From Amia ocellicauda (Eukaryota; Chordata; Actinopteri; Amiiformes; Amiidae), in the NCBI RefSeq assembly GCF_036373705.1, contig NW_027102662.1:620001-684000 (forward strand): DNA of 64,000 bases, given 5' to 3'. Below are positions 9,564-20,286 of this stretch, one piece after another. A program made the position numbers and the translations under genes. A model generated the notes under the pieces. The model was not told where the DNA came from, made no database searches, and saw nothing but the letters and a program-made list of their open reading frames with translations. How positions within the stretch are numbered: position 1 is the first letter of the stretch; each line of letters starts with the position of its first letter.

Positions 9564-10361
9564 ATGAACCTGGAACTATTACAAATGATAAATGATTTAA
9601 ATAACCCCCAATTACCACCGATAGAATGTGAATTAACAGACTTACCAGTGAACCCCGACCTGTTACAGATGGTCAATGATCTAAATAACCACCTCCCACC
9701 GGTAGCGCTTATAGAGGTTCACCCCCTAGTTCACCCCGATTTGTTTGAAATGGTGGAGGCTTTGGAGGAGCTACCCCGACCAAATTCTGCCCCTATTATA
9801 AATGATTTGAGACAATTAGAACACAGGATGGCGGCAGAAGCAGCCATCACTATAGAGGAGGGTCTTGACATTAACCGGTTGGATATCTTTGAAGGACTTT
9901 TACAGGCTTTAAATGAGCCTCCTCAAAAAGGGGGTTTTGTAGATGTCAGCAGTGGGGGTGTTCGGAATGTGGAGGGTTCTGAGACTGATAAGGCTGTGGA
10001 GGACATGCTCTGTGAGAATGTAGGGGGTGAAGGCTTTGTTCAAAATGATGATGTGTCCAAGAGTACCAGTGATCCCGTGATTATAGATAGACCGGCCTAT
10101 AACAATTTTGAAATGATTCAGCGTTTTAATTTTGCAGAACTTTTAAATTGTGACAATTATGCAGAAATATTTGTCAACATACACGAGGCCTTGCAGAAAA
10201 TGCTTGAACAGGTTGCTGAAAGGGTCAGACCTCGAGATGTTGTACAGTTAGAACTCAGAGGGGATGATTTGTTTAGCAACCTATCTGTAATGCTGAGTGG
10301 AGATAATTTAGATGTCTGGCTAAAATCGAAGCGTTATTGCAAAGTAACGCAGCCATCTTAG
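9564..10361 (+). CDS. Acidic protein with three internal repeats, E2
   Basis: Open from the first ATG (the frame itself is open from 9543). Three tandem units of about 25 residues share the form NxELLQMINDLNN, NPDLLQMVNDLNN and HPDLFEMVEALEE. A long acidic linker follows, then a C-terminal domain containing RPRDVVQLELRGD. Its end overlaps the start of the polymerase region. Family and function unknown to me; the copy looks whole. Confidence 0.6.
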   Translation: MNLELLQMINDLNNPQLPPIECELTDLPVNPDLLQMVNDLNNHLPPVALIEVHPLVHPDLFEMVEALEELPRPNSAPIINDLRQLEHRMAAEAAITIEEGLDINRLDIFEGLLQALNEPPQKGGFVDVSSGGVRNVEGSETDKAVEDMLCENVGGEGFVQNDDVSKSTSDPVIIDRPAYNNFEMIQRFNFAELLNCDNYAEIFVNIHEALQKMLEQVAERVRPRDVVQLELRGDDLFSNLSVMLSGDNLDVWLKSKRYCKVTQPS

Positions 10362-13300
10362 CTGATGAAAGTCTGTCTCTGGTAATGAATGTGGTTCGTA
10401 ACCCTGAGGGTGGGGCGCTTAGAAGACTGTCGAAATGCTTGAAGAACGACATAATTAGGACCAAGCTCAGGCAATTAGTGGTGAGTTCCAGTGGGGACAA
10501 TAAGCTCTGTTTTGCTTACAGTTTAATAAAACTACTCACCCCCGACATGCCTGAACCCCAAGCTCTGCAAGAGGCTTTAATGCTTCATCAGAGGGCCTGC
10601 TTAAACTCTCAACAGATGGTTGCCTTTTCAGACATCACCAAGTTTGAGGAGTTGTTGTCTTTAAAAATTGTTGTGTGGTACCGTTGTGAGGTAAAGTAAG
10701 TATTTGTGAAATTTCAGATACATCCTGAAACCCATACACAGACACTGTTTCTCTTCCTAAGTGATAGTCATTACTTTGGAATAAAGAGTTTGACGGCTTT
10801 TTTGGGTTGTTCGTATGTTTGTCATTGGTGTTATAAGGCCTTCAATGATAAGCTTAAGCACCGCTGTGACGGTTACTGTAACGTCTGTTTCAATCCGCAA
10901 TGTCGTAAGGGTTTGGCCCCTACCATCCGATGTACAGATTGCTTAAGGATTTGTCTCTCAGCGTTCTGTTTTTCCGAGCATAAGGTACAGAGGGCCGCTG
11001 CTGAGGGGGTTAAAAAACGGAGTTATTGTGATCAAACTAAATATTGCCCGCAGTGTTGCCTCCAGTACCGTTTTCATGAGGTTAAACCACACAAATGTCT
11101 GGAGCCGAGATGCAGGATCTGTAATGCTGATTTAACCCCGGGGTCCGAACACCAGTGCTTTATTCAGCCGGTTAAAAAGGAGCCGCCGCACAACCGGTAT
11201 GTCTTTTTTGCTTTTGAATGCCGGCAAGAAAACGGGGTCCACGTTGCTAATTATATACACTGTATTGACATGTTGGATCGTGAGTGGTCAGCTAGCGGTG
11301 AGAGTTGTGTCAGGGATTTCTTTACGCGGTATCGCGGTCCAAAATACCTCAATTACACATTTATTGCCAACAATGCTAAGGGTTATGATTCTTACATTTT
11401 GATGAAGTATCTGGTGGAAAATGGGGTGACCCCAAAAATAATAGCTCAGGGTAGCAAGATCATGTGTTTCACCGACGAAGCTTTCAACTAACGTTACATA
11501 GACTCGTTAAATTTCCTCCCCATGAAATTGAGCGCTTTGCCTAAGGCTCTGGGTTTTGAGGCTCAGAAGAAAGGTTGGTTCTGCCATTTTTTTAATACTA
11601 AGGACACTCAAAATTATCGAGGGTCCTACCCGCCCGCCTCTTATTATGGGGTTGATACTATGATGTCTCATGAGAGGGAGGAATTCTTTAAATGGTACAA
11701 TACGGTTAAGGGAGGTGTTTTTGATTTCCGAGAAGAGATGGCCGCTTATTGTAAAAATGATGTGGTGATCCTTAAAGAAGCCTGTGTGCGTTTCCGCGCC
11801 GAGGTTATCAACACATCGGGTCTCGACCCTTTGCAAAGTGTGACCATAGCGTCTCTCTGCATGAAAATGTATCGGTCCAATTTCTTGCAGAAAAACACTA
11901 TAGCGGTCACCACTTCTGACAACTATCGTGCTAGACAAAAGAACTTTTCGACTGTCTCCATACAGTGGCTGGAATACCTGAGTGCCCGGGATAACATCTT
12001 CATCAGACATGCTTTAAATCAAGGGGAAGTCAAAATGGGGCCTTATTACTTAGACGGTTTTAGCGACGTGTCCGGGCGGCGTACCGCTTATGAGTTTGCA
12101 GGTTGTATTTACCATGGCTGTCCTCAGTGCTTCGACCCAAACACCTTTAACCCCGTAACACAAAAACTCTCCGGTGATATGTACTATGATTTCCAGGAAC
12201 GAATTGAAACTTTAAAAAACACCTATGGTTTGAACGTGCTGGTGATTTGGAAACACGAGTGGACGACCCTGAAGCAACAGGAAGCGGGGGTACAACGGTT
12301 TATGGAAACCTTGGACTTTCCTGAACGTCTAGAGCCCCGGGATGCGTTATTTGGGGGTCGTACCAACGCCCTCTGTTTACATTATGAGGTAAAGGAGGGT
12401 GAGAGAGTAGATTACTATGATTTCACCAGTCTGTACCCTTATGTCAACAAGACCAAAATGTACCCGGTGGGGCGTCCAACCATTGTTTATCGTGACTTTC
12501 TCGAAATCGGACATTACTTTGGTTTGATCAAAGTCACCATGTACCCTCCTCGCGAGCTGTTCTTACCCGTGTTGCCTTACAGGTGTTCGGGAAAATTGAT
12601 ATTCCCTCTGTGTAGAACGTGTGTGGAAACTGAAAATCAAACTACCTCTTGTCTGCACAGTGATGAAGAGAGAGCGCTGACGGGTGTCTGGTGTAGCATT
12701 GAGCTTGACAAGGCGGTGGAGAAAGGTTACAGAGTCGGTAAGGTGAATGAGGTTTGGCATTTTTCTGAAAAATCTGATACTCTTTTTGCTGATTACATTA
12801 TGACCCATCTGAAAGGGAAACAGGAGGCATCGGGCTATCCCTCATGGTGTGTTGACTCCGCGGCCAAAGAGCGATACGTTCAGCAATATTTTGAAAAGGA
12901 AGGGATCCGTCTAGAGCCGGGGAACATAACTGTCAACCCCGCCAAGAGACAAATGTCCAAACTGATTTTAAACAGTCTGTGGGGTAAGTTTGGGGAAAGA
13001 AATTACCGTCTAAACACAACCTTGATTAAAACCCCTGAACAGTTTATAGAATTTATGTTTTCCAAACAACATGCAGTATCACACTTTCAATTCTTAAATG
13101 ACCACGTGGCACAGGTCCAGTGGAGGGCCCCTAAAGATTTCCCCACCAAACAGGGGAACGTTAATGTTTTCATAGCGTTTTTTACCACGGCTTACGCCCG
13201 GCTTGAACTGTACAACTTAATGGATCAGTTGCAGGAACGCACGCTCTATCATGATACTGACTCTGTAATCTTTGTCACCAGGCCAGGGGATTGGGTCCCT

Positions 13301-13675
13301 CCCCTCGGGGACTACCTTGGGGAGTTAACGAGCGAACTAGATCCTCAGGACCACATAGTGGAGTTTGTTTCAGGGGGTCCTAAGACTTACGCATACAGAA
13401 CGGCTGCGGGTAAGACCTGTATGAAAGTTAAGGGTTTCACTCTGAACCATTGTAACAACAAGCTCATTAACATCAAGTCTCTGACGACCCTGGTAGAAAG
13501 TTTTGTAACCGAGAAAGACGCGCCTCCTCGTGAGATTATTACAGCCGGAAATCAGATCTATCGCAATAAAAAGGGGTACACGTTGGAAAATAGATCACTA
13601 AACAAACGATTCAGGGTGGTGTACAATAAAAGAGTGTTGAAGACTGATTATACCACTCTGCCTTATGGATATTAG
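10337..13675 (+). pseudogene. POLB: Protein-primed DNA polymerase B, E2
   Basis: Polinton-type pPolB: N-terminal Cys-rich zinc-binding region, 3'-5' exonuclease region (NNAKGYDSYIL), then polymerase motifs A (YYDFTSLYP), B (LILNSLWGKFGER) and C (YHDTDSVIF). The frame holding the polymerase motifs is open for 717 residues. The whole gene is broken. It would copy the linear element from a terminal protein primer. Confidence 0.9.
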
Positions 13676-14336
13676 CGGTGGTTTTGATAACAGACTTCAA
13701 CACCCTTTCTCCTGTATTATAGCCGGTCCCTCCAATTCGGGGAAGAGCTATCTTATAAAGAACATCATAGAAGATGTGGACGCAACCGTGTCCCAAGCTC
13801 TTGACAACATAGTGTGGTGTTACTCTTGCTGGCAACCTCTCTACGATGATTTGGCTTCGAAAAAAAATAATCTGAAATTTGTGCAAGGTCTCCCCGCCTC
13901 GTTGTGTGACGATGACTTGTTCCCGCCCGGTCAAACTAATCTAGTGATCCTTGATGACCTGATGGAGCAGGCCGGTGACAACAGTGAAGTGGAAAAAGCT
14001 TTCACAAAGTACACTCATCATAGGAATTTAAGTATTATTTATTTAGTTCAAAATCTATTTTTTCAAGGTAAAAAAAGCCACACTATTAATTTAAATGCCA
14101 ATTATATAATTCTTTTTAAAAACCCCAGAGATAAACTACAGGTCACCGTCTTGGCTCGTCAAATATACCCTAACCAGACCAAGTTCTTTTTGGAGGCATT
14201 TAAAGATGCCACCAAAAAACCCTACGGGTACTTGATTGCGGACTTAAAAGCACAAACCCCAGAAGACTTTCGCCTCAGAACAGGTTTGTGCCCACCCGAT
14301 TGGCCGGCAGTGTATGTGCTAAAGAAAAGGAAATAA
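13665..14336 (+). CDS. ATP: Genome-packaging ATPase, E2
   Basis: 223 residues, whole. Walker A is AGPSNSGKSYL near residue 20 and Walker B is NLVILDD near residue 90, as in FtsK/HerA-type packaging ATPases of Polintons and adintoviruses. It starts inside the last codons of the polymerase frame (ATGGATATTAG), suggesting coupled translation. Confidence 0.9.
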   Translation: MDISGGFDNRLQHPFSCIIAGPSNSGKSYLIKNIIEDVDATVSQALDNIVWCYSCWQPLYDDLASKKNNLKFVQGLPASLCDDDLFPPGQTNLVILDDLMEQAGDNSEVEKAFTKYTHHRNLSIIYLVQNLFFQGKKSHTINLNANYIILFKNPRDKLQVTVLARQIYPNQTKFFLEAFKDATKKPYGYLIADLKAQTPEDFRLRTGLCPPDWPAVYVLKKRK

Positions 14337-14342
14337 ATAAGA

Positions 14343-14678
14343 ATGTCTGTTCGGATTAAAAGAAATCTGCCACTTTTGCAAATGTTATTTGAGGGGAGCC
14401 CGCGCCATAGGAAAGCTGTGCTGGCAGGGGCCCCCTCGGATTTGATCGAGACCCTGTGTGAAATAGCTTTTAACATCTTACGCGGTAATATACCCCTAAC
14501 CCCTTCTCAACATTCTAAACTCAAAAAACAAAAAGCGGTTATCAAGATCATCGCTAATAAGAAGTATTCTATTAAAAGAAAAAGAAAGAAGATTAATCAA
14601 ACCGGGGGTTTTATAGGACCGCTGTTGAGCATAGCCGTGCCTTTCCTAACCAGTCTTCTAGCTTCCAGAGTGGGTTAA
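14343..14678 (+). CDS. Small basic pX-like protein, E2
   Basis: 111 residues. It has a conserved APSDLIETLCEIAFNILRG block, a very basic middle (IKRKRKKI) and a hydrophobic Gly-containing C-terminus (GGFIGPLLSIAVPFLTSLL). Small basic proteins of this form recur next to the ATPase in Polintons and are compared with adenovirus core peptide pX. Whole. Function inferred. Confidence 0.65.
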   Translation: MSVRIKRNLPLLQMLFEGSPRHRKAVLAGAPSDLIETLCEIAFNILRGNIPLTPSQHSKLKKQKAVIKIIANKKYSIKRKRKKINQTGGFIGPLLSIAVPFLTSLLASRVG

Positions 14679-14680
14679 TA

Positions 14681-15424
14681 ATGGAATATGCTCAGAAAAT
14701 GTTTTTGATCCCTCAGGAGCAGCTTGAGAAACTGAGAAAAAATGTTGTCGGGCCAGAGCCCATTAGACAAACGGCCGAAAACAACTTGGACTCTGAAATG
14801 AAAGCTATACAGGCCAGGGCCGATTTAAATCAGTATTCCAAAGCCCAGTTGTATACCAACACGTTACAGCGCTACCTCCGTCTGGTTAGACAGGGTGAAA
14901 AAGATCAATACATTTTAACTTAAACCATGGCCTGTCAAGAAAATGGTTCTGGGGCTGATGCGGGGGGTACGGTTGATAAAGATGTTGCGGTGACCGAACC
15001 TGTTGAGAGTTCAGAGGGAGATGTTGTAACGGATGTTTTGAGAAACATGCCGGCCAGAAGCAAAAGACATGCACAATATATCCTGCACAAAATGGTTCAG
15101 AAACCGCGGGTAACTGCTTGGAATGAACAGGGTGAATTTGTTTTTAAAGGACAACTGATCAAAGGTTCACACATGTTTGATTTGTTGAAGAGTGTCACTA
15201 GCACTAATAAGGTACCCGATAGTCGCCGACCTGTAGGCTGGAATGCTTACCTACAGGCGATGGCCTGTCTGAACATGCCCCAATCAACAGTTCCTAACCA
15301 GGAAACGCTACAAAAAATCCGTCTGTGTAGAGAGGTGGAGCCTGATCTGACTCCGATATCTCATTACTCTGACCGTGCTGAGCGACCATCCTCAGGATCT
15401 ATCCATCGTTGGGAAGCTTATTAA
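14681..15424 (+). pseudogene. Conserved 247-residue-class protein, E2
   Basis: Begins two bases after the pX-like gene. The N-terminal part is helical and charged (QEQLEKLRKNVVGPEP); the C-terminal part contains ARSKRHAQYILHKM and a Trp-rich stretch. It is a recurrent Polinton hypothetical protein. This copy is broken; E4 has one open frame. Confidence 0.6.
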
Positions 15425-15600
15425 TATCATGTTTTTATTTGTCTCCCCTGTAAATAATGACCCGATAAACAATTTTTTTTTTTTTTTTTTTTCAAATGTT
15501 GTACATTTATTTATACCATAACCCCTGCTTTGTATAAGAATTGTGTTGAATAAAAACAAAACTAATGATTCAAAGGCTGTTTTCATTATTTTTTCACCTT
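15425..15600. terminator. Convergent poly(A) region, E2
   Basis: Plus-strand AATAAA at 15549-15554 and minus-strand AATAAA at 15506-15511 overlap between the two gene blocks. A run of 20 T lies at 15473-15492. Confidence 0.6.
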
Positions 15601-16157
15601 AACACGCATGACATCTTTTAAAATCCTCACAAGAACACCCCATCTGTATACATGGCTGGCTAGGGTCGTAAGTCATTGTGTTATAAGGGGGGGTCCACAG
15701 TGTCCTGACAAACTCTGCCACTTTTTTTATCATTTTGGCCTAAATCCTCACTGTACAAGGCCATAATATCGGGGTATGACCTTCCTTTAGATCTATGATA
15801 TAAGAAAAACACACAGTGTTGACCACAAGTGAAGGTCTGAAGACTTTGTACTTGACGACCGCTGTAAATGGTTTCTTGACAGTTGTTGAGCAGAAAGTTA
15901 TTTATCTTCCGAGGGAAAGGTCGGAAATCCGGGGGGTTTGCATAGGAATCAAAAAATTCACCACGGTGGTCCTCCCTTAGATAAATAGCCAGCCAATGTT
16001 CTCCGGGCATATTTTTAGGGTGTGTGTTGATTATGTACATTGCAGGTAAATTCTTGATCTTAAATTTAGGCAGCTGATCGCAGGCGTAGACTCCTTGAAA
16101 CAGTTTCCGTGAGCCGGCCAGGGCATTCATGATGTGGTTGAGCTCTCTGGTGTTCAT
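15599..16157 (-). pseudogene. PRO: Adenain-like cysteine protease, E2
   Basis: Same gene as E3 32522-33079, with the His (GEHWLAIYL) and Cys (FTCGQHCVFF) motifs visible. This copy is broken. Confidence 0.85.
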
Positions 16158-16158
16158 T

Positions 16159-17466
16159 TTAATAATAATCATACAGAACGTTTCTCCTCTGATTCACCTC
16201 AATAATGTTGTCAAACACAGCATACACGACCATATTTACAGTGCGTGGTAGAGGCTGCTTGAAACGCATCTCCAAACGCATATTGCCCGTCTTCATCAGT
16301 GAAAAATGTTGTCCACACTCTTCGTCAGGGGTCAGGTTGAAACCGTACAGGGTGTAACCGCTGCAGTATTCCCGGCGATCGATCAGCAGAGTTTGATCCT
16401 TGAGATGGCGACCCGTAGCCAGTACTAGACTGTCATATTCACGAACCGCATTGCCGTTTTCAAAGTCAGGTTGAAAAGGTCTGGATGGAACCTGCACACC
16501 ATCGACGTACAACGCTATAAATTCCGCGTTATAATGTTTAAAGTTAAAGGGGTTCTTGTTGTAAACCCCGGTAAATGCATCATTATCTTCGAGACCCATA
16601 ATAACCTGTTTTGGGAGCTGTCCTAGAAACAGATTTTCCTGGTTCATCACCCGTGTCCCTGCGGGGATACTGTGGACTTTCATATAGACTCTTTCGATCG
16701 GGTACTTGGCGTTTGCCGTCATTAACGCCTGCGCGTGTCCTAGTTTAACCGCCGGGGAGACGGACACTTTTTTCACAAACAGCGAGGCCGATAATATGGT
16801 CAGTTTATATTTTTCAGTATCAGGGGTCATCAGACAAAAAGCACTTTTACTACGGATCATTTTAATTTTAATGTCTACCCCGTTGAGCATGAGTTTTTCT
16901 TGGAAAAATATGTCTGCATGGATATGCCCCATTAGCTCAAAGGTCCTCCCTTCTGTTGAAGAGGCCGTTCTTTTTTGCAAACCCTTATTGAGTCCCTCTG
17001 GATCCTTGTCGTCCATAGCTTCCGGGATGTCTTTGAAGAAAAGGCCGGGGCTGAACTGTTTGCTCAGGGTCTCCTCACTATAATTAAGGATACACTCCAT
17101 CATGGCTCTATAGGGGTAAGTATTGCTGCTTTGACTAATGAGCCGATCTCCCAGGGTCACATCCACCTGTGAAAACATGGTGGCCACCGGGTAATTGATG
17201 ACCCCAGCGTTGGTCGTCTTCTCGATTGCATCGCCATCCTCATCAGTCACTTTACAGTTCATTAAAATAAATGTGTTATTCAAATCAATATAATCCTCGC
17301 CATTGCCAGCCATAAAAAACTCCAGAGGGGCCGTGTCTGAAATTGCAGAAAGAGGGGGAATCTCTACATATATGATCTTATCTATACTCGTTTGAGTGTA
17401 TGGAACTGTAAACAGATCCAGTTCTGATTTGACGCATTCTTCCGATAGACTGTGGACAAAAGACAT
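16159..17466 (-). CDS. MCP: Major capsid protein, E2
   Basis: 435 residues, whole. It starts MSFVHSLSEECVKSELDLF, a start typical of the Polinton/adintovirus double jelly-roll capsid protein (hexon equivalent). It differs from the E3 copy at about four residues. Confidence 0.9.
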   Translation of the reverse strand: MSFVHSLSEECVKSELDLFTVPYTQTSIDKIIYVEIPPLSAISDTAPLEFFMAGNGEDYIDLNNTFILMNCKVTDEDGDAIEKTTNAGVINYPVATMFSQVDVTLGDRLISQSSNTYPYRAMMECILNYSEETLSKQFSPGLFFKDIPEAMDDKDPEGLNKGLQKRTASSTEGRTFELMGHIHADIFFQEKLMLNGVDIKIKMIRSKSAFCLMTPDTEKYKLTILSASLFVKKVSVSPAVKLGHAQALMTANAKYPIERVYMKVHSIPAGTRVMNQENLFLGQLPKQVIMGLEDNDAFTGVYNKNPFNFKHYNAEFIALYVDGVQVPSRPFQPDFENGNAVREYDSLVLATGRHLKDQTLLIDRREYCSGYTLYGFNLTPDEECGQHFSLMKTGNMRLEMRFKQPLPRTVNMVVYAVFDNIIEVNQRRNVLYDYY

Positions 17467-17468
17467 GT

Positions 17469-17956
17469 TTAAAAGATGTATCCTGAGGCTCTATTTTTCT
17501 TTCTTTTAGACTTTCTTTTTGCAGGTTTTTTCTTGTGCTGCTTCCTTCTCCGAGTGTTTCCACGATATGTTGGAGAATGAGAGATTCTTCGTTTTTTGTT
17601 AGCCACGGATCTTCGTCGCCCTGGTGGACACATGCTGTTTCTTCTTTTACCCCCCCTCCTCGCCATTACCATGAGACCCGAACCCTCCTGATGCTCATGG
17701 CTAGCTGCCCGGTTCATAACATTGGTGAACACGTCACTAACAATATTTTTAGCCGCTGATTTCAAGTGGGGTCTGGCTATAGCAAAGCCTCTCTTAAGCA
17801 GGGGTACGGCCATTCTAAAGAGACCACGAAAGAGTCCTCCTAGACCGGCGCCATACATTGTGGGGGCTCCTACAAAACCGGGCAAGCCGTTCCATCTTGC
17901 ATCTTGTAATAATCCACATAGGCGCTAGGATCTACATAACCCCTCGAGGTAGCCAT
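17469..17956 (-). pseudogene. pVI-like basic minor virion protein, E2
   Basis: Same protein type as E3 34391-34879: amphipathic Gly/Leu/Phe stretch (GLGGLFRGLFRM) and very basic C-terminus. Broken copy. Confidence 0.6.
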
Positions 17957-17957
17957 T

Positions 17958-18686
17958 TTAATAATGTACACACTGTTTCAGGGGTCGAAAATGTAGTTTG
18001 ACATTAACTTTACCGAAGCGGAAGGGTACGTTGATATTCTGATCCGATTTTACTTCGATCGTGATGTTGTCAAATTGGGTCTTTGAGACTGGTATGTAGT
18101 GTGGTTTGTCATAAGTAATTGTGACCATGTCATTGCTTTTACCTTTAATAAGTACATTTCTCAAAAGGGGGACATAACTATCCCCGACCCTCTGGTGGGT
18201 TATGATATCCGTATACACATAAAGAGTGTAAAAGCCGCCCCACCACTTCTGAGAACCTGCTCTCTGTGTCAGAATAGAACCCAAATATACGCCCCAGTTG
18301 GCCGCTGGTTTGAATGCTAATACCTGGTTTTGACACCTTGTACACTCTGTTTTTAATAGGGTTGTAATATAGCTTGATGTTGGGGGTGCCTTCTGAGAAC
18401 TGTTTATGCATCTCATCTAATATTTTATCCACATTGTCATAATAACCTCCTTGTATCGTGAATATCCATTGATTTTAACATCATCAAAAATGGCGAAGGT
18501 GGCATCCTTATCTTGTAAAACAGCCCAAGTGTAAGGATACTGTATTTCCGCCAACCCCACTTCCCACGACCCCCTTAGATCTATAGATTTTCCAAATTGT
18601 ACCGTGTAACTGGATATTTCATTTTTAGGGTATATATCGAGAGAGGCGTTACTGGGTAGAGTCATGTAGAAGCCTCCTGATTCCAT
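17958..18686 (-). pseudogene. mCP: Penton (minor capsid) protein, E2
   Basis: Starts MESGGFYMTLPSNASLD, with the family block WEVGLAEIQYPYTW. The region is broken, as in every copy of the array, so this defect was probably inherited from the founder. Confidence 0.8.
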
Positions 18687-18732
18687 CTTGAGTACCGAAA
18701 GTAATGCCCCCAACACACCCACGGGCATGTTG

Positions 18733-19709
18733 TTATAAGGATTGAATATCGCAAACCTGTTGTTCCGGGACCCAACTATTGAACTTTTCAGGCCATCCAA
18801 GCCATTTCACCAACACGTATTTTTTCCGGTTCTGGGTTTTTTCAGCTAATATCTTTTCAACTCTGTATACACTGTCTTTACCCACAATCATTTTTTGTAA
18901 CTCGGCTAACCTTTGGCAAAAGAACTCCTTAGCTTTGAAACGCGAACCACATCACCGATGTTGAACTTATAAGTAGTTTTTCCCTTCTTAATAAATGGTC
19001 CGTATAATTCTTTATAGACCTTAAAAGAATTACTTTGATCAACATCTATAGGCTTCATTTTAATACTGGTGTGATACCCTTGGTTGTAAGCATCGATAAA
19101 ATCCTGAACTTTATCAAAATACTTGAACGTGTTGACCGCTGTAAAATATCTCCAGATTTTGGTCTTCATGGTGCGGTTAAACCTCTCCACTACCAATGCC
19201 TTAAGCTCATTACCGGTGGTGAAATGATGTATTTTGTGTCTCTTCAGTAGATTCTGAAATTCTCTGTTGAGAAACTCTTTTCCTTTATCAGTCTGCAGTT
19301 TTTTAGGACATCGACCCTGGGACAATATATCCTCAAAGGCCCTTGTCACCGCCCGACCTGTTTTTTTATGTAGAATGCGAGCCCAGGCATATTTTGATAA
19401 CACATCGATACACATCAACATCAATTTGTGACCATTGTTATGTTTTGATAAATTTGACATATCGACTAGATCCATTTGCCATTGTGAGTCTATGTCAGTT
19501 GCATATACGCGGTTTCTTTTAAAGTTAATCCTGAGAGGTTTATGTAAGGTATAGGCGTCTTGTTCCCGTAACCATTCTGAAACAACCACATCATTAACCT
19601 TCACTCCGGCCTCAGCGAGTCCTCTTTGAAAACCCTTCTTACCCGCCAAACCCCCAATCTTGGCTGGGTTGTAGTATAGTTCCTGCATTTGGGGAGCTTG
19701 CCGAGTCAT
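18733..19709 (-). pseudogene. INT: Chromodomain integrase, E2
   Basis: Long open stretch with the DDE core: QWQMDLVDM, LQTDKGKEF and VVERFNRT. The region is shorter than in E3 and is broken. Confidence 0.88.
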
Positions 19710-19748
19710 TCTGTCAAATAACCAAACAGACCCACACTATGCGCAAAG

Positions 19749-19756
19749 TTTTTATA
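19749..19756 (-). promoter_or_regulatory. TATA box of E2 integrase
   Basis: TATAAAAA on the minus strand 40 bp upstream of the ATG at 19709. Confidence 0.6.
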
Positions 19757-19764
19757 CAAGGTTT

Positions 19765-19770
19765 TTTATT
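19765..19770 (-). terminator. Poly(A) signal of right-end gene block, E2
   Basis: AATAAA on the minus strand, following the small ORFs. Confidence 0.55.
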
Positions 19771-19881
19771 CAACTTCAGGAGAGCAGATACCCCTTTTTA
19801 GACATTTGAGAAAAGTATAACATACACAACAATTTTTTCTACGGTCCAGACAAAAAGAAATCAGATGATTGGTTACTTGAT

Positions 19882-20106
19882 CTATATCAACAAATATACC
19901 TGTTTCTTTATCTTGTAGGCACACACCTCAGTTACATATGTAAATAAAACAACAATATGACCTATTTTAAAAGTAAACAGAGGTGTATTAAACATGCTCA
20001 GCAAAAGGTCCTACAGATGTTGATGAAATGGCCTAATATCATTCTTGGCCCCCTTGAGCGCTTCATCCCAGTGTTCGTACCCCCCGGTCTTTGTTACAGC
20101 AGCCAT
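19882..20106 (-). pseudogene. Small BH1-like ORF region, E2
   Basis: Counterpart of the open 74-residue ORF in E3 and E4; broken here. Confidence 0.5.
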
Positions 20107-20274
20107 TCACTTTTCCAGGTTTGAAAGTTGATCCTCATCGATGGTTAAATCTGTAGAGAAAAGGCTCGCGTTGGCTACTTTTCGGTCAAGCACATGGTGT
20201 AATAGCGCTCTCAGGTTAGCTGCAGAGTGTTGATGACAGAACCAGTTGCAGAAGCAGTCCAGAACATTCCCCAT
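20107..20274 (-). CDS. 55-residue ORF with myristoylation-like start, E2
   Basis: MGNVLDCFCNWFC start, ending SNLEK; its stop codon is immediately followed by the ATG of the next small ORF. Confidence 0.5.
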   Translation of the reverse strand: MGNVLDCFCNWFCHQHSAANLRALLHHVLDRKVANASLFSTDLTIDEDQLSNLEK

Positions 20275-20286
20275 GTTCAAAGTCCC

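Noticed and set aside
16706-17083. 125-residue plus-strand ORF inside the capsid gene (also in E3 and E4)
   Set aside because: Antisense shadow of the capsid gene; repeats in each copy only because the capsid gene does.
13665-17466. Integrated adenovirus
   Set aside because: Adenain and capsid genes resemble adenovirus, but the integrase, 6-bp target duplication, terminal repeat form and gene order are those of Polinton/adintovirus.
18733-19709. Endogenous retrovirus or LTR element, from the integrase
   Set aside because: No reverse transcriptase, gag or LTRs; the integrase is linked to polymerase B and capsid genes, as in Polintons.
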